In this document: one piece after another, positions 11,741-21,641 of the stretch
Numbering within the stretch: the first letter of the stretch is position 1
Layout: the number at the start of each line of letters is the position of its first letter
Source of the DNA: Zantedeschia hybrid cultivar
Taxonomy: Eukaryota; Streptophyta; Magnoliopsida; Alismatales; Araceae
Assembly (NCBI GenBank): GCA_030544215.1
Contig: JARZZO010000016.1
Span: 35,672,001-35,736,000, forward strand
DNA length: 64,000 nt
Direction of reading: 5' to 3'
Notes under the pieces: generated by a model
The model's database searches: none
Told to the model about the DNA's origin: nothing
What the model saw: the letters and a program-made list of their open reading frames with translations, nothing else
Position numbers and translations under genes: made by a program

Positions 11741-13035
11741 AGATATCATGGCTCATGCCATCACAATGTTTATTCCTGCTTGCTTCTCAGAAATACAAGC
11801 ATATATGACAGATCCAGCATTATTGGCATTCATGCAACAATGGAACTCAGGGGAGTTAGACCCTCATCTTTACCCATTGGAAGTAAGTGTACTATATTAC
11901 AAGGATAGAATTTAGCTGCACTCAAACTTTCATTTTATTCCACTACTTGTCCACGCTAATCATGATACTCTAGAAGGGGGGCATTTTGGATTGCATAAAG
12001 CTTAGCATCGCATCAAGCGTAGTTTTTATTAGAAGGGGGTCAACAAGACTGTCAAGAAGTATATTAACAATTGTGATATCTGTCAATGATGTAAATATCT
12101 CTCTCAATCAACTGCAGGCCTTCTTCAACCATTATCAATTCTAAAGAGAATTTGGACCCATATTTATTGCATAAAGCTTAGCATCTCATCAAGCGTAGTT
12201 TTTATTGGAAGGGGGTCAACAAGACTGTCAAGAAATATATTAACAATTGTGATATCTGTCAATGATGTAAATATCTCTCTCAATCAACTGCAGGCCTTCT
12301 TCAACCATTATCAATTCTAATGAGAATTTGGACCCAGATTTTCCATGAATTTCATTGAGGGCCTACCTCCCTTACACTCAAAATCTATGATACTCATTGT
12401 TATTGACAGATTATTCAAATATACACATTTATTACTCTCAAGCATCCTCTCACAGCTGTTTCAATAGCGAAGGAATTCATGTCTCAAATAGTGAAACTTC
12501 ATAGTCTTCCTCTATCTGTAATAACTAATAGAGATGCAATCTTCGCCAGCCAATTTTGGAAAGAGCTTTTTACTTTGCAAGGAATCAAACTAAATATGAG
12601 CTCTGCATATTATCCATAGTCTAATGGCCAATCTGAGGCTTGTATAAATGTCTTAAAAACTTATTTACCATGCTTTTGTTCTCAGCAACAACAACATTGG
12701 TTTGATTGGCTCCCTTGGGTTGAATACTGGTATAATGCCTCCATGCAATTGCATACATCCACCGGCATCACACCATATGAAGCTGTTTATGGAGTTCCAC
12801 CTCCTACCCTCCTTTCATATGTACATGAAACAGCCAAAGTGCAGAATGTTACTGATTCCTAATTAACAGAGATCAAATGTTGTCAGAATTGAAGATACAC
12901 CTTTTCAAGGCACAACAACGAACGAAGAAGCTAGCTGACTCCCACTGATAAGATTCTGAATTCAATGTTGGTGATTGGGTATACTTGAAACTGCAACCTT
13001 ACATGAATAGATTACAAGGAATTTTCCAGATTTTG
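11741..13035 (+). pseudogene. Integrase of the chromovirus-like element
   Basis: The zinc-binding part (GGHFGLHKA, YINNCDICQ) starts near 11980 and is present twice because of a 176-bp tandem duplication. The core catalytic domain follows from about 12340 to 12860, with the regions around IVIDRLFKYTH, TNRDAIFASQFW and NGQSEACINVL holding the acidic residues. A C-terminal GDWVYLKLQPY box lies at 12970-13005. The reading frame changes repeatedly. It ends at the G-rich start of the 3' LTR. Confidence 0.7.
11991..12341 (+). repeat. 176-bp tandem duplication in the integrase
   Basis: Unit 1 is 11991-12166 and unit 2 is 12167-12341. Both begin TTGCATAAAGCTTAGCATC and end at TTTGGACCCA. They differ at only a few positions, so the duplication is later than most of the decay of the element. 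It doubles the zinc-finger part of the integrase. Confidence 0.85.
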
Positions 13036-13056
13036 ACCTTAAGGACAAGGTAAAAC

Positions 13057-13110
13057 GGGGGGGGGGGGGGGGGGTTTGGGGTGTGTGGGGGTGGAGGGGG
13101 GGGGGGGGAA
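13057..13110 (+). repeat. Long G-runs with quadruplex potential
   Basis: The plus strand has a run of 18 G (13057-13074), then GGGG, GGGGG and a run of about 13 G, separated by 1-5 other bases. The same position in the 5' LTR near 331 has only about eight G. It lies where the polypurine tract and LTR start should be. Confidence 0.8.
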
Positions 13111-13561
13111 TCGTAATAGGAGGCAATGGTCAAAAAGAACAATTACTCTTGGGCATGTGAAACCTTTACTGGGTAATTCCAGAACCGCTGTTTCTGTTAT
13201 TTTGTTGGAATAATCCAGAAGAAGACAATGAATTATGTTAACTGTTAGGGTCTCCTTGCTATTGACAAAGGAATGATTCGCCAGCCCTTCTTGTGGCGCA
13301 ACTCCCAGTAGAGAATGGATGTGTAAAACTCTCTAAAATGGAATGTATAGAACCTGAGAGTGAGATGGGTATGATTGGCTTGTGCATAAATTCCCTGATC
13401 GTCCATTCTCTCCCAGTTTTTTGCTCTTCTCTTCCATTGTCCCTCTCCAACTCTTTCTCTCTGTGTTCTACAAGGCTGCGACCCCCAAATCCACATCCAC
13501 CAGGTGTTCGCCAGTACCATGGCGTCAACCAGAGGTCGGAGCTCTTCTGCAGGAGCTCTCA
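13099..13561 (+). repeat. 3' LTR of the chromovirus-like element
   Basis: This LTR matches the split 5' LTR (331-465 plus 7101-7442) over its length and is uninterrupted, so it shows the empty LINE insertion site (AACTGTTAGGG near 13237). The right edge is placed at CTCTCA by comparison with 7442. The two LTRs differ at many positions and by small gaps, so the element is old. Confidence 0.7.
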
Positions 13562-14002
13562 CCGTATTCAGACACCTTCCTCACCAGATAAATCATGAGG
13601 ATTCACGGTGCATCCTATCCTGGAAGGAGGGGGGAAAATGCATTATAGATCAGAACAAGCCTAGAAGAACCCTCCAAGTAGAGAGATTCCATAGCCAAAC
13701 AAACTCGAAGAAGGGAGATTCCATAGCGCGTTTGACGTCCTTGCCTGGCAAGGCTCTGTTCACTAAATCACAAACAACCCCACCCACCCAGGTTCGAGAC
13801 CTGGGCTACCCACTCAAACCGGAGCTATGCTCGGTCAGTAGACTCCAAAGCGCATTTTAACCCCAACAAAACCAAATCGCACTAAAATGGATTCCGTGAA
13901 CTGCTGAATCGGGGGAGGAACCCAACGATCCCATGCAGGTGGCCTCACCATCTCTCCAAACCTCGATTTATCTACAAATCTAGCCGCACGTAACAGATGC
14001 AT
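13562..14002. other. Intergenic, no gene recognised
   Basis: This segment follows the 3' LTR. It contains short frames without recognisable domains and no convincing repeat. The long reading frames that cross it have no family resemblance. Confidence 0.4.
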
Positions 14003-14003
14003 A

Positions 14004-14045
<42 letters not shown>

Positions 14046-14046
14046 C
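14003..14046. repeat. (TG)n(AG)n compound microsatellite
   Basis: A TG run is followed directly by an AG run. It sits just beyond a possible splice donor on the minus strand (see the next entry), so it would fall at the start of an intron if that exon is real. It also creates spurious open frames made of His-Thr or Ser-Leu repeats. Confidence 0.9.
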
Positions 14047-14079
14047 GCGAGCTCCCACAGCTCCTCCTGCCCCCGTACC

Positions 14080-14172
14080 TGCAACGGGGGAGCGATCGGG
14101 GGCCACTGCTGGTCTGTGGGCGGGGCAGTGGCGGCGGCTGCACCGGTCTCCTCCGTGGAAATGGCAGCCATG
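14080..14172 (-). CDS. Possible first coding exon of an unidentified host gene
   Basis: A GC-rich island (about 14040-14430) contains, on the minus strand, an ATG followed by GCT (plant-like start context) at about 14172. About 31 codons rich in Ala, Pro and Thr (MAAISTEETGAAAATAPP...) end in CAG before GTACGG, a possible donor at about 14079. No domain is recognisable and no second exon was found; downstream lies the microsatellite and then the old LTR. It may be a fragment of a disrupted host gene or simply a GC-rich promoter. I am not sure it is coding. Confidence 0.25.
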
Positions 14173-14561
14173 GGAGGGCGGGGAGATCTGCAGCCGGAGG
14201 AGGAGGAGGACCTCCTCAGGGTTCCCGCGGACGTCGAGCCGGCGTTCCTGGGGAGGAGGGAAGGGCGAGGGAAGAGACCAGAGGAGGCTGCGGCGGCGAT
14301 CATGAGTCTCGCCGGCAGGTGGTGCCTTGCCCACGACGCCGTCCCGGAGCGCAGAGGCAGAGAGAGAAGCGACGCTGCACGGCGGAGTAGACCGACGTTT
14401 TCTGTGGAGAGAGAGAGAGGAGAATCTGATGCCACTCACCAGTGTTTTACTATTACTACTGGGGAGGGCAGATCGCAGCACTGCGCTCCAACATTGTTAT
14501 GGAATTTCAACCACCAGCTAAGAATTACATTCATTGTCTCCTCCATTGGGCGCAAGTTAAC

Positions 14562-14740
14562 GGGTGCGGTTTGTTCACGGTAAAATATTATAATTCACAA
14601 ATTTTAAAAGAGTTTAAAATTAATAAACTTTTGTAGTTTTAAAATTAAACAGGTGTGGTTTGTTCACGGTAAAATATTATAATTCACAAATTTTAAAAAA
14701 AATTACATTTAATAAACTTTTGTAGTTTTAAAATTTAAAA
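14562..14740. repeat. Two-copy direct repeat of about 89 bp
   Basis: The block beginning GGTTTGTTCACGGTAAAAT and ending CTTTTGTAGTTTTAAAAT occurs at about 14562-14650 and again at 14652-14740 with few differences. It is AT-rich and non-coding. Confidence 0.8.
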
Positions 14741-16818
14741 AATTGGTTTAGATGTTCGTAAGTAAAATAAAATAAGGAAATACACATTCTATCATAGCTT
14801 TAATTTAACAGCGGTCCTCAACCTTTTTTAGTAACAATTTAAAAAGAGATTTCAATGATTAGTAGGGGGATAAGGAAGGAACAAAGAGGAATATGGAATA
14901 TGTGCATTGAATGTACCTTTTTCTAAATTTAAGATGACTTTTTTTTCATATTAATTGTAGACTCCGTTTCAAAACACTTTTAAAATTATAAATTTTGGTG
15001 GAATTTGACTTTTGAACGTTACCGGCTTATCATGTTAGAAAGTTAGATTTGTGGAGAAGTTATAGATTTTTTTTAAATCTCCTTTGGTAGGAACAATCTT
15101 TAAATAGATTTGAAGCAAATTAAATGACACTTTTATCCATCAAAATCAAAAGTAATCATGATCTTATTTTTAGAAGGATAAAAGTGGAAAGAGGGATGGA
15201 AGACACTTTTGTAGGGTCTTACTTTTAGAAGTGTAAAAGTGGAAAGAAGCATTGTCCTATTTTTTTGAATCTCTAGATTTCTCTCTCATACTCCTTCAAA
15301 AGATACCTTGGAAATTGAAATGGCTTTGTTTTTTAATTAACATCCCTCCCACCTACATATTAATAAGGCATCTGACCATTGAGTTTTCATTTGAAAAAAA
15401 TTCAATAGATTTTTTATTCCCACCAAATTTGAAGGCCACAAATCTGAGCCGCAATCCTCACCAAACAGAGTATAAGAGAGATAAGAAGAAAAGAAAAGAA
15501 GAGAGAAGGATGAGTGAGAATAAACTCACTCCCATGAGTTTTTGAGATTTTAAAATTAGATTTTCATTATTAATGTGAACCCCAAACCTTCTATGAGCCA
15601 ACATTTAAAACATAGACCTTTGTTCCCAATTGCCACCTAAATTAAGGGAATATGCCTCTAATTAGACAAACAAAAGTTTGACATGTTTTTATTTTACATT
15701 GTATCAAATATCTAAAAATAAAATAATTCTTTTAAATTGCACTATTTCACATTGTAACAAATAAGTCCTCAATAACTCCAATTAAACTCCACTTGACTCA
15801 ATTTATTGAGCCGAGTCTGAGTTATAACTAGTTTTTGGACTCAACTTGTGAACAAGTTGAGTTTGAGTACAAGCCTACTCGACTTGTTTAAGTTTGTAAA
15901 TAAATTTTGTTTAATATTTTTATTTTTTAAAACTATATTTTTAAATAATTTAAATCTTTAATGGACAAATAGAGATTCACGTATACGTGCTTCCCTTTCC
16001 TGCATTCAGACTTTTACATGGCTGCATAATGGAATTTATTTTTAAAAGTAGTTCTTCTTATCAAGTTACCTATTGTAAGTCACTATTTTATGGAATTGAA
16101 TCTGTATGACTAGTGACTTAAACTTTTTGGGAACAAACAATATTAGTATAGTTTTATTTAAGTCTGTAAGTTCAAAATATAAAAATTTTGGATTGAATCT
16201 TCTAGTTGCCCAAACTCATGGAGTACCTAGATTAATCCAACATGAACAATCATCTTAGATACTCTCCTTGAGTTTGAGTTCAATTAAGGACTTGTTTGAT
16301 ACATCATAAAATGTTATGAAATCTTAGTTTTAAAATCGTCAATTTTAAAACCTATAGAAAAAAAAATTCTAATTGGATTGAAAATCAAAATCGACTAAAG
16401 AGAGGATTTAAGAGTTAATTAGTTTTGAAATATGGTAATTTACAATGTACAAGACATAAGAAAGCATACCATAAAACAATTTACAGCACTCCAGACGCAA
16501 AGAAAACACCATTTTACGGCTATTTATGATGCTTTACGGCTATTTGCGACACACAAACGGCACCTAAAATCAATCAAGTCGTTTTTTAGTAAGACATAAT
16601 TTGGCTCTGCTTGGTTTATTTGCATCCGTAGACTTCAGTAGGATGATCCAATTAATTGCGAAGTGGAATATGTGGTTTTAGGTGAAACAATTCCCCTTGC
16701 ATAGTCTTCTACGGAACCATTCGCTACTTTCCCGATGGACCCTTTGCCTCTAGTCGTCATCCGTTGTCATTGCAAGAGGTGCTTTCGTTGCTCAGGTGAT
16801 GGTTATTTGGGTGGGGGG
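14741..16818. other. AT-rich intergenic sequence
   Basis: I see no protein family, RNA gene or terminal repeat here. A weak internal repeat around AAAAGTGGAAAG occurs near 15180-15245, and the phrase TTTACGGCTATTT occurs twice near 16515-16550. It is probably old degenerate repeat or spacer DNA. Confidence 0.4.
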
Positions 16819-17584
16819 TGTTAGTCTTAGGTGGCCTACAAGCCAATATGACTTTATAATATCGTTCATATTTATTAATATAATGGCATAATATTTATTG
16901 TGTGTAAATCGTATTAATTATCGTCTCTTAATGAAGTCCGTGAATATGTGCGATAGTGATCAGATTATGCTGAGATCATACTAGTGAAACTGATCACTTA
17001 AACATATATATTCTTAATTGTTCCTAGTCGGAGGATATCCAAGAAGGACATCGGATTTCCGGTTAGACTAGTACAGATTACTCCTGCTCATGCGATGAGG
17101 ACGACTGATCTCATAATCATTTGTGTGGAGACACTAAGGAGAATTTGTAGGTGCTTATTGGATAATAAGTTCACTGAACTGATCCGACTGAATCGTTGGA
17201 TGGTATTGTACCTCACTGTCAACTAGCTTGATTATATTGTCGCAGTTGCGTGGATGGTCCTCGGACCTGAGACACTATAGACACCTTGTCGGTGGACTTC
17301 TGTGCTTTGACCTTGGTTTATGAATCTCTAACTACGGGATTCTAAACAGCCAAGGATCGGGTACAGCGGAATATCATCGAAGGGAATTGATTGTCAATAA
17401 GGAATCATTCGCTCTCGGTATGATGAGAGACAATGCTCTAGGAAGGATGTGCGAAAGTCCCTAGCCAGGGCAAACGATTCTATTGGGAAAGAAATTTTCT
17501 GATATTCATCAACGACATCCAATCCAAGTGAGTCAACCGGTTAGAATTTGACAATATGCCATACCCTGAGTTGACTCGACAACA
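16819..17584 (+). repeat. Copia-type LTR or LTR fragment
   Basis: It begins TGTTAGTCTTAGGTGGCC exactly like the LTR that follows the copia polypurine tract at 54340. It matches 54340-54361 plus 56559-57301 almost to its end (both share CATACCCTGAGTTGACT). It continues to CGACAACA, a plausible LTR end. Flanking pentamers (GGGGG and CGCCT) do not match, so it is not a proven solo LTR. It confirms that the stretch between 54362 and 56558 is an insertion. Confidence 0.65.
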
Positions 17585-18250
17585 CGCCTACCTCTTCCCC
17601 GAGCAAGCTTCGTCTACCGGGCTGTTTTCGATGTTGTTAGCTCATTGCCTGATGGTCCTCTCGGCAATGGTTATTACCTGATGTGCCATCTTGTCTTTCC
17701 TTGTGGCCTATTTGGCACTTTATAATTATGTATTTTTTTACATTAGAAGGGTAAACTCCGGCATTATACTTATTTTATGTGTAAAACTACATGGAATGAT
17801 AGATAATTCAATGCTCTTTTTAACGACAATAACTTTGTAAAATTCTAAGTTAAAAATATCGTCATGTCACGTGAAAAATTAAATATTAATTTGTGGTTTT
17901 ATGGCAATTTTCAAAGATCAGAGGTGTTTAAATAAATTTTATTATGACATAAATACACTTTTGTTCTTCACAGAAACTTCATCTTTATTTTTCTGTGTGT
18001 ATAGGACATGAAAAGTGGGTGGCACAATTAGTTGTATTACTTGGCTCCCACTCAAGTGATCAGGATTTGAATCTCGCTAATAACAATGATCTTTTTACAA
18101 ACGGGACAAAAGCAGGGCCATTTTAGGCAAAGTGACACATGAGGGTTGTCTTAATTCCTCGTGACCAATTTCCGTTCTCTCATGGCCATCGTGCTCTTTC
18201 TTAGCACACAAGACGTCCTATTTTAGGAGAAGAAATCAAGAAGTAGATAT
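17585..18250. other. Intergenic, nothing recognised
   Basis: This is AT-rich sequence without a convincing reading frame, RNA gene or repeat boundary. Confidence 0.4.
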
Positions 18251-18393
18251 CTTTTTATAAATCCTAAAATCCTTCCTTTAAAAGGAAACCCAAGAGAGAG
18301 CAGCAGGGCAGCTAATTTTTGCTCTTTCTTTCTCTCTCCTCCCCTCTCTCCCATGGCTTCTTCTTCTTTCTCTCCCTATTTCTCCATCTTTCT

Positions 18394-18427
<34 letters not shown>

Positions 18428-18760
18428 TTCTCTGTCTCTCTCTGAGCCTCTTTCCGGCCCCCTTCTCTGTTACTCTTTCTCCCTCTCTCCATGTTGTTCT
18501 CCCAATTCTTTCATCTGTATCTCTTTCTTCTCTTTCTGCCTTTCTTTTTCAAAAACAAAACTGCACAGCCATACCTATCTCTCTATCTCCCTCTTTCTTG
18601 TTCATTCCTTCTCTTCTCCTTCACCTGGTTCACCTGCAAGGTGAAGGATCAAGGCTGCCACACATAGAGGCTGCCACCAGTTGAACATGAAGGACGGCAT
18701 GTATGGTGCTCCATGCAAGTGAGGGACTTGCGCTCAAGATGACTTGCCACTGCTCCAGGT
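18250..18760 (+). promoter_or_regulatory. Promoter-like block and CT-rich leader of unknown unit
   Basis: A TTTATAAAT box at about 18253 is followed by AAGAGAGAGCAGCAGG and by a long CT-rich stretch with a (TC)n microsatellite near 18397-18425. A possible splice donor CCAGGTTTGT lies at about 18757. This looks like the start of a plant transcript or an LTR leader. The 121-codon frame over it is low-complexity Leu-Ser text and I do not take it as a protein. No downstream exon was recognised. Confidence 0.3.
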
Positions 18761-19562
18761 TTGTGAGATTTCTTATTCTAGTTGTTCTTTAGTTTTTTTT
18801 TTCTTCTTTTCCATTGTGATGAAAAACATTTTGATTAATTCTACTCATTTAACTTCATTTCTTGTAGAGTTATTTATGTTAGTTTTTGTTGCGTTTATGT
18901 TGAGGACTATTCATAGTAACTCTCTTTCTTTCAAATTCTTTCGAGATAATTACTCTCGTTGAAATCTAGTTGCTAATCATAGTTTATTAGGCATCTAATT
19001 AGAAGTTTCATCATTTTGGAAGTTCTCAAATTTACTAGATTAAGATTTACAAGCATCAAGTCATTTTGTTTTCAAAATTTTAATTAGGACTCAACTTGAT
19101 TAATTATTAGCAAGTAAATTTTTGTAGGAGTTATTTGCATTAAATACTTATTTAGAAGTATCAATAGAATAAAATAAAATAAAATAACAAATTACTTGAT
19201 AAAAAGTACCATGGGGTACGTGGCACACTCCCATTGGGGTGGACTAAGCACCCTTGTGCCCATACAAGTCTGTGTAGGATACATTTAGTGTACTTCCCGC
19301 TCAACCTTTTAACTGTTTCAGTTTGCATCCATATTCCTCTTACATGTTTTAAATAGGCTCTCTTTCATTTGCACAAGTCATTTTAGTTTCATTAGTGTGA
19401 CTTAATTTATTTTTGACACAATTTTTAACCTCAAGTTGAAAAAAAAAGCCATTGTTAGTATCTCGAAATAAATAAAAATAAGCGGAATCCTAATGAAGAA
19501 CCACTGGAATTTCATTGGGCATGAGCTGACCATTACACGGTGCTAGTTTCCCCATAGCCACT
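18761..19562. other. Intergenic, nothing recognised
   Basis: The stretch up to the LTR of Tat element 2 holds no recognisable gene or repeat apart from AT-rich simple sequence. Confidence 0.4.
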
Positions 19563-19684
19563 TGTAGACACGCTAATTTTGACTTCATATTGAGTAAATT
19601 TCATGTTACAATTATAAATGTCCCAAAATGGTTTGATGTTTAATCGTTAATTAATTTTTATTGATTTTTCATGAATTTGTTGAT

Positions 19685-19983
19685 TAGTGTCGTCTGTGGC
19701 CGATGCCATTTAGATTCCTAGCCGAAATCACTTCGGAATTAAATTCCTAAATTCAGATAGATTTAACTGAATAGTGTCACTTCAGGGAGACGCTATTTAA
19801 GTTATAATCCGTCTGGGTTTACGATTTTTAATTCGAATTAATTTCCTAATTATCTAAAGCACGTCGCCCATGGAAGACATGATTTAAGTTTCCTAATGTA
19901 TTTCGGTTTCTTTTTCGGATTTTCTTTATGTTTTGTCGCTTTAATTAGCCAAATGGCATCCCTTCTAGACGACGCGATTTAAC
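19685..19983 (+). repeat. GCGTC-N10-GACGC array, element 2 LTR (4 copies)
   Basis: Copies lie at about 19685, 19768, 19853 and 19950, that is 83-97 bp apart. Each has a 10-nt spacer. Half-sites are partly decayed to GTGTC, ACGTC, GCATC, GATGC and GACAT, mostly C-to-T or G-to-A changes at CpG. The array ends about 140 bp upstream of the LTR TATA box, the same place as in element 1. The spacers do not match those of element 1. Confidence 0.8.
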
Positions 19984-20123
19984 AGTTTCCTGATAAATAT
20001 GATTTGGCCGAGTTAATCTGGTTTCCGAAGTGGGGAAGGTTGTAAACTCCTCCATGCTCATCCAAAGTAAGTCTGACTGCGGGAGAGAGTCCTTTTGAAG
20101 CCCAAAACACCCTAAATCTATTC

Positions 20124-20133
20124 CTATAAATAC
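20124..20133 (+). promoter_or_regulatory. TATA box of the element 2 LTR
   Basis: CCTATAAATA aligns with the CTATAAATACC box in the LTRs of element 1, in a position typical for the U3/R boundary. Confidence 0.55.
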
Positions 20134-20857
20134 AACATCCTTTGGACCTTTGAAAAAGGTTGGCCATTGGTGATTTTAAAGCTTAAGACAAGGTATTTGG
20201 AGGCTCTAGAGGAGGAAAATGTGGACATCAAGAGAAGCTTCATCCAAGGCTTCTTCTTCCTCATCCTATTCATCCTTTGAGGCTCTTGAAGGCCAAGGCT
20301 ATAGAGGATCTAACCAACTATCTTCTTTCCCTAATTTCTTTCTAGCTTTTCGTTAATTTCATATAGTTTATTCATTGTTTTCCATAGTTCATCATCATCT
20401 TCACTTTATGTTCACACATACACACATCATTATTTTCCACACCTATATGCATATTAGGGGTTTAAAGAATAACAATCAAGTGAGTAGATTAGTTTAATTG
20501 CTTGTTTAAATTTCTTATTAGAATAGATACTACTCTACTTTAGTTCTAATTAGATTCTCTCTTGTTTAATCTTTTTTTTGCAAGGTACAAAGAAGAAGAA
20601 AGAAGGAGATCTAAAAGAATAATCATCAAGAAATCAAAAGTAAGAACACCTTACAAAAATGGCTCTTTTTCTTTGGCCGACCAAGGAGAGAGAATCAAGA
20701 ACCCAATCTCCCAAATTTGAAGAGGTAAGCGATCAATCTTTCTTTGATACTTTTACAGTTTCTGGCGATCATGTTTTCTTTAGTTTTCAATATTTTTATT
20801 CATCATACAAACAACATAAAATTCATGAACATCACACACATGATTTGAGTACCTACA

Positions 20858-21641
20858 ACATTTTGGCGATCACGGTGGGACGTAGTCTTGCCGTCTTTTA
20901 GTATTTGTTCTTGCTTTTTATCATTGGGCACCCACGGTGCACCGCTTGTGTCCCTCGGGCACTCCTTTCACCAATTGGTGATTTTAGTTACTTTTATCCC
21001 TATGTGCACTACCTGCACACTTTTTTGCGGCAAGATCTTGCCCTCCCATGATTGATTGGAAGTTGTGAGTGTGATAGGAAGTGTGTGGTTGATTGAGTTT
21101 ATGATGTTTGCATGATAATAAATCTGTTTAACTTGAGTTTGCATGATCAGTTAGATTTCTGTTTATCTTGATAATTTGGGAGAGGACTGTCCTCGAAATT
21201 GCTCTTTGTTTATTGTCTTTTTAATTTGAATAGTGTCTAGACAGAGCGACGTGATTCAAATTGCGTCGTCTTGGAAAGACGCCATTCAGCCTCATATTCC
21301 TGTTGGCCCCGTTGCCGGAGGTTCTGTGAATAGAAGAAGCTACTGTGTTGAACAACGTCGGTGAACAGTGACGCGATTCAACCAGTTTCTTCTGTTGGTC
21401 ATCAGTTCTCGGATCTTTGATCTCTTTTGTTACCTATATTTATCTTATATTACATTAGAGGCCGTCAAGGCCGTAGGTCATTTGCATTGGGGCTTACGCC
21501 CCCCCCCCCTATAAGAACACCTTTCTTAGCACTCTCACCTCTCTCTGACTAGGTCGGTCCCTTAGTCAGACTAGAGTGGTTTATGTTAAGACCTCTGTAA
21601 GTCCCCAAAAGCAAGGTATTCCTCTTTGTTCATCGGACTGG
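20858..21641 (+). other. Leader of Tat element 2 with primer-binding site
   Basis: Seven bases after the LTR lies TGGCGATCACGGTGGGA (20864-20880), identical in element 1 and the best candidate for the tRNA primer-binding site; the tRNA was not identified. The rest matches the leader of element 1 (38915-39903) in order, including the GGCAAGATCTTGCCCTCCC palindrome. It stops at CATCGGACTGG, where element 1 inserted, and resumes at 41226. Confidence 0.75.
21226..21381 (+). repeat. GCGTC-N10-GACGC motifs, element 2 leader (3 copies)
   Basis: Copies start at about 21226, 21257 and 21348, each with a 10-nt spacer and flanks of the type TTGAAT and ATTCAA. The first two are back to back. The leader of element 1 has three copies at the matching place (39361-39514) with unrelated spacers. 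Confidence 0.8.

Larger units (their letters stand above)
331..13561 (+). mobile_element. Ty3/gypsy chromovirus-like element, decayed and multiply interrupted
   Basis: An LTR remnant at 331-465 continues at 7101-7442 and matches a second LTR at about 13099-13561. Between them lie remnants of gag, an aspartic protease, reverse transcriptase, RNase H and integrase, in that order, which is the gypsy order. The reverse transcriptase text resembles plant chromoviruses, but I could not see a chromodomain, and the integrase C-terminus runs straight into the G-rich start of the 3' LTR. All coding parts carry stops and frameshifts. Insertions inside it are a LINE (466-7094), a TRIM (8620-9215) holding a MITE, and a hAT-like element (9297-10041). 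The outer LTR edges are approximate and no outer target duplication could be confirmed. Confidence 0.75.
19563..20857 (+). repeat. 5' LTR of Tat element 2
   Basis: It begins TGTAGACACGC and ends GAGTACCTACA, and it is homologous throughout to the LTRs of element 1 read in the opposite direction. A TATA box (CCTATAAATA, 20124-20133) is preceded by four GCGTC-N10-GACGC motifs (19685-19983). A splice-donor-like GAGGTAAGCG lies at 20723-20731. A primer-binding site candidate follows at 20864. Confidence 0.85.

Noticed and set aside
13972..14481. Long overlapping frames on both strands over the GC island
   Set aside because: They overlap each other, run through the TG/AG microsatellite and have no recognisable domain. 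Only a short possible exon was kept, at low confidence.
16819..17584. Proven solo LTR
   Set aside because: The flanking five bases (GGGGG and CGCCT) do not match, so it is listed only as an LTR or LTR fragment.
18319..18684. 121-codon frame on the plus strand
   Set aside because: It is the translation of a CT-rich leader and microsatellite (Leu-Ser runs). No domain is visible.
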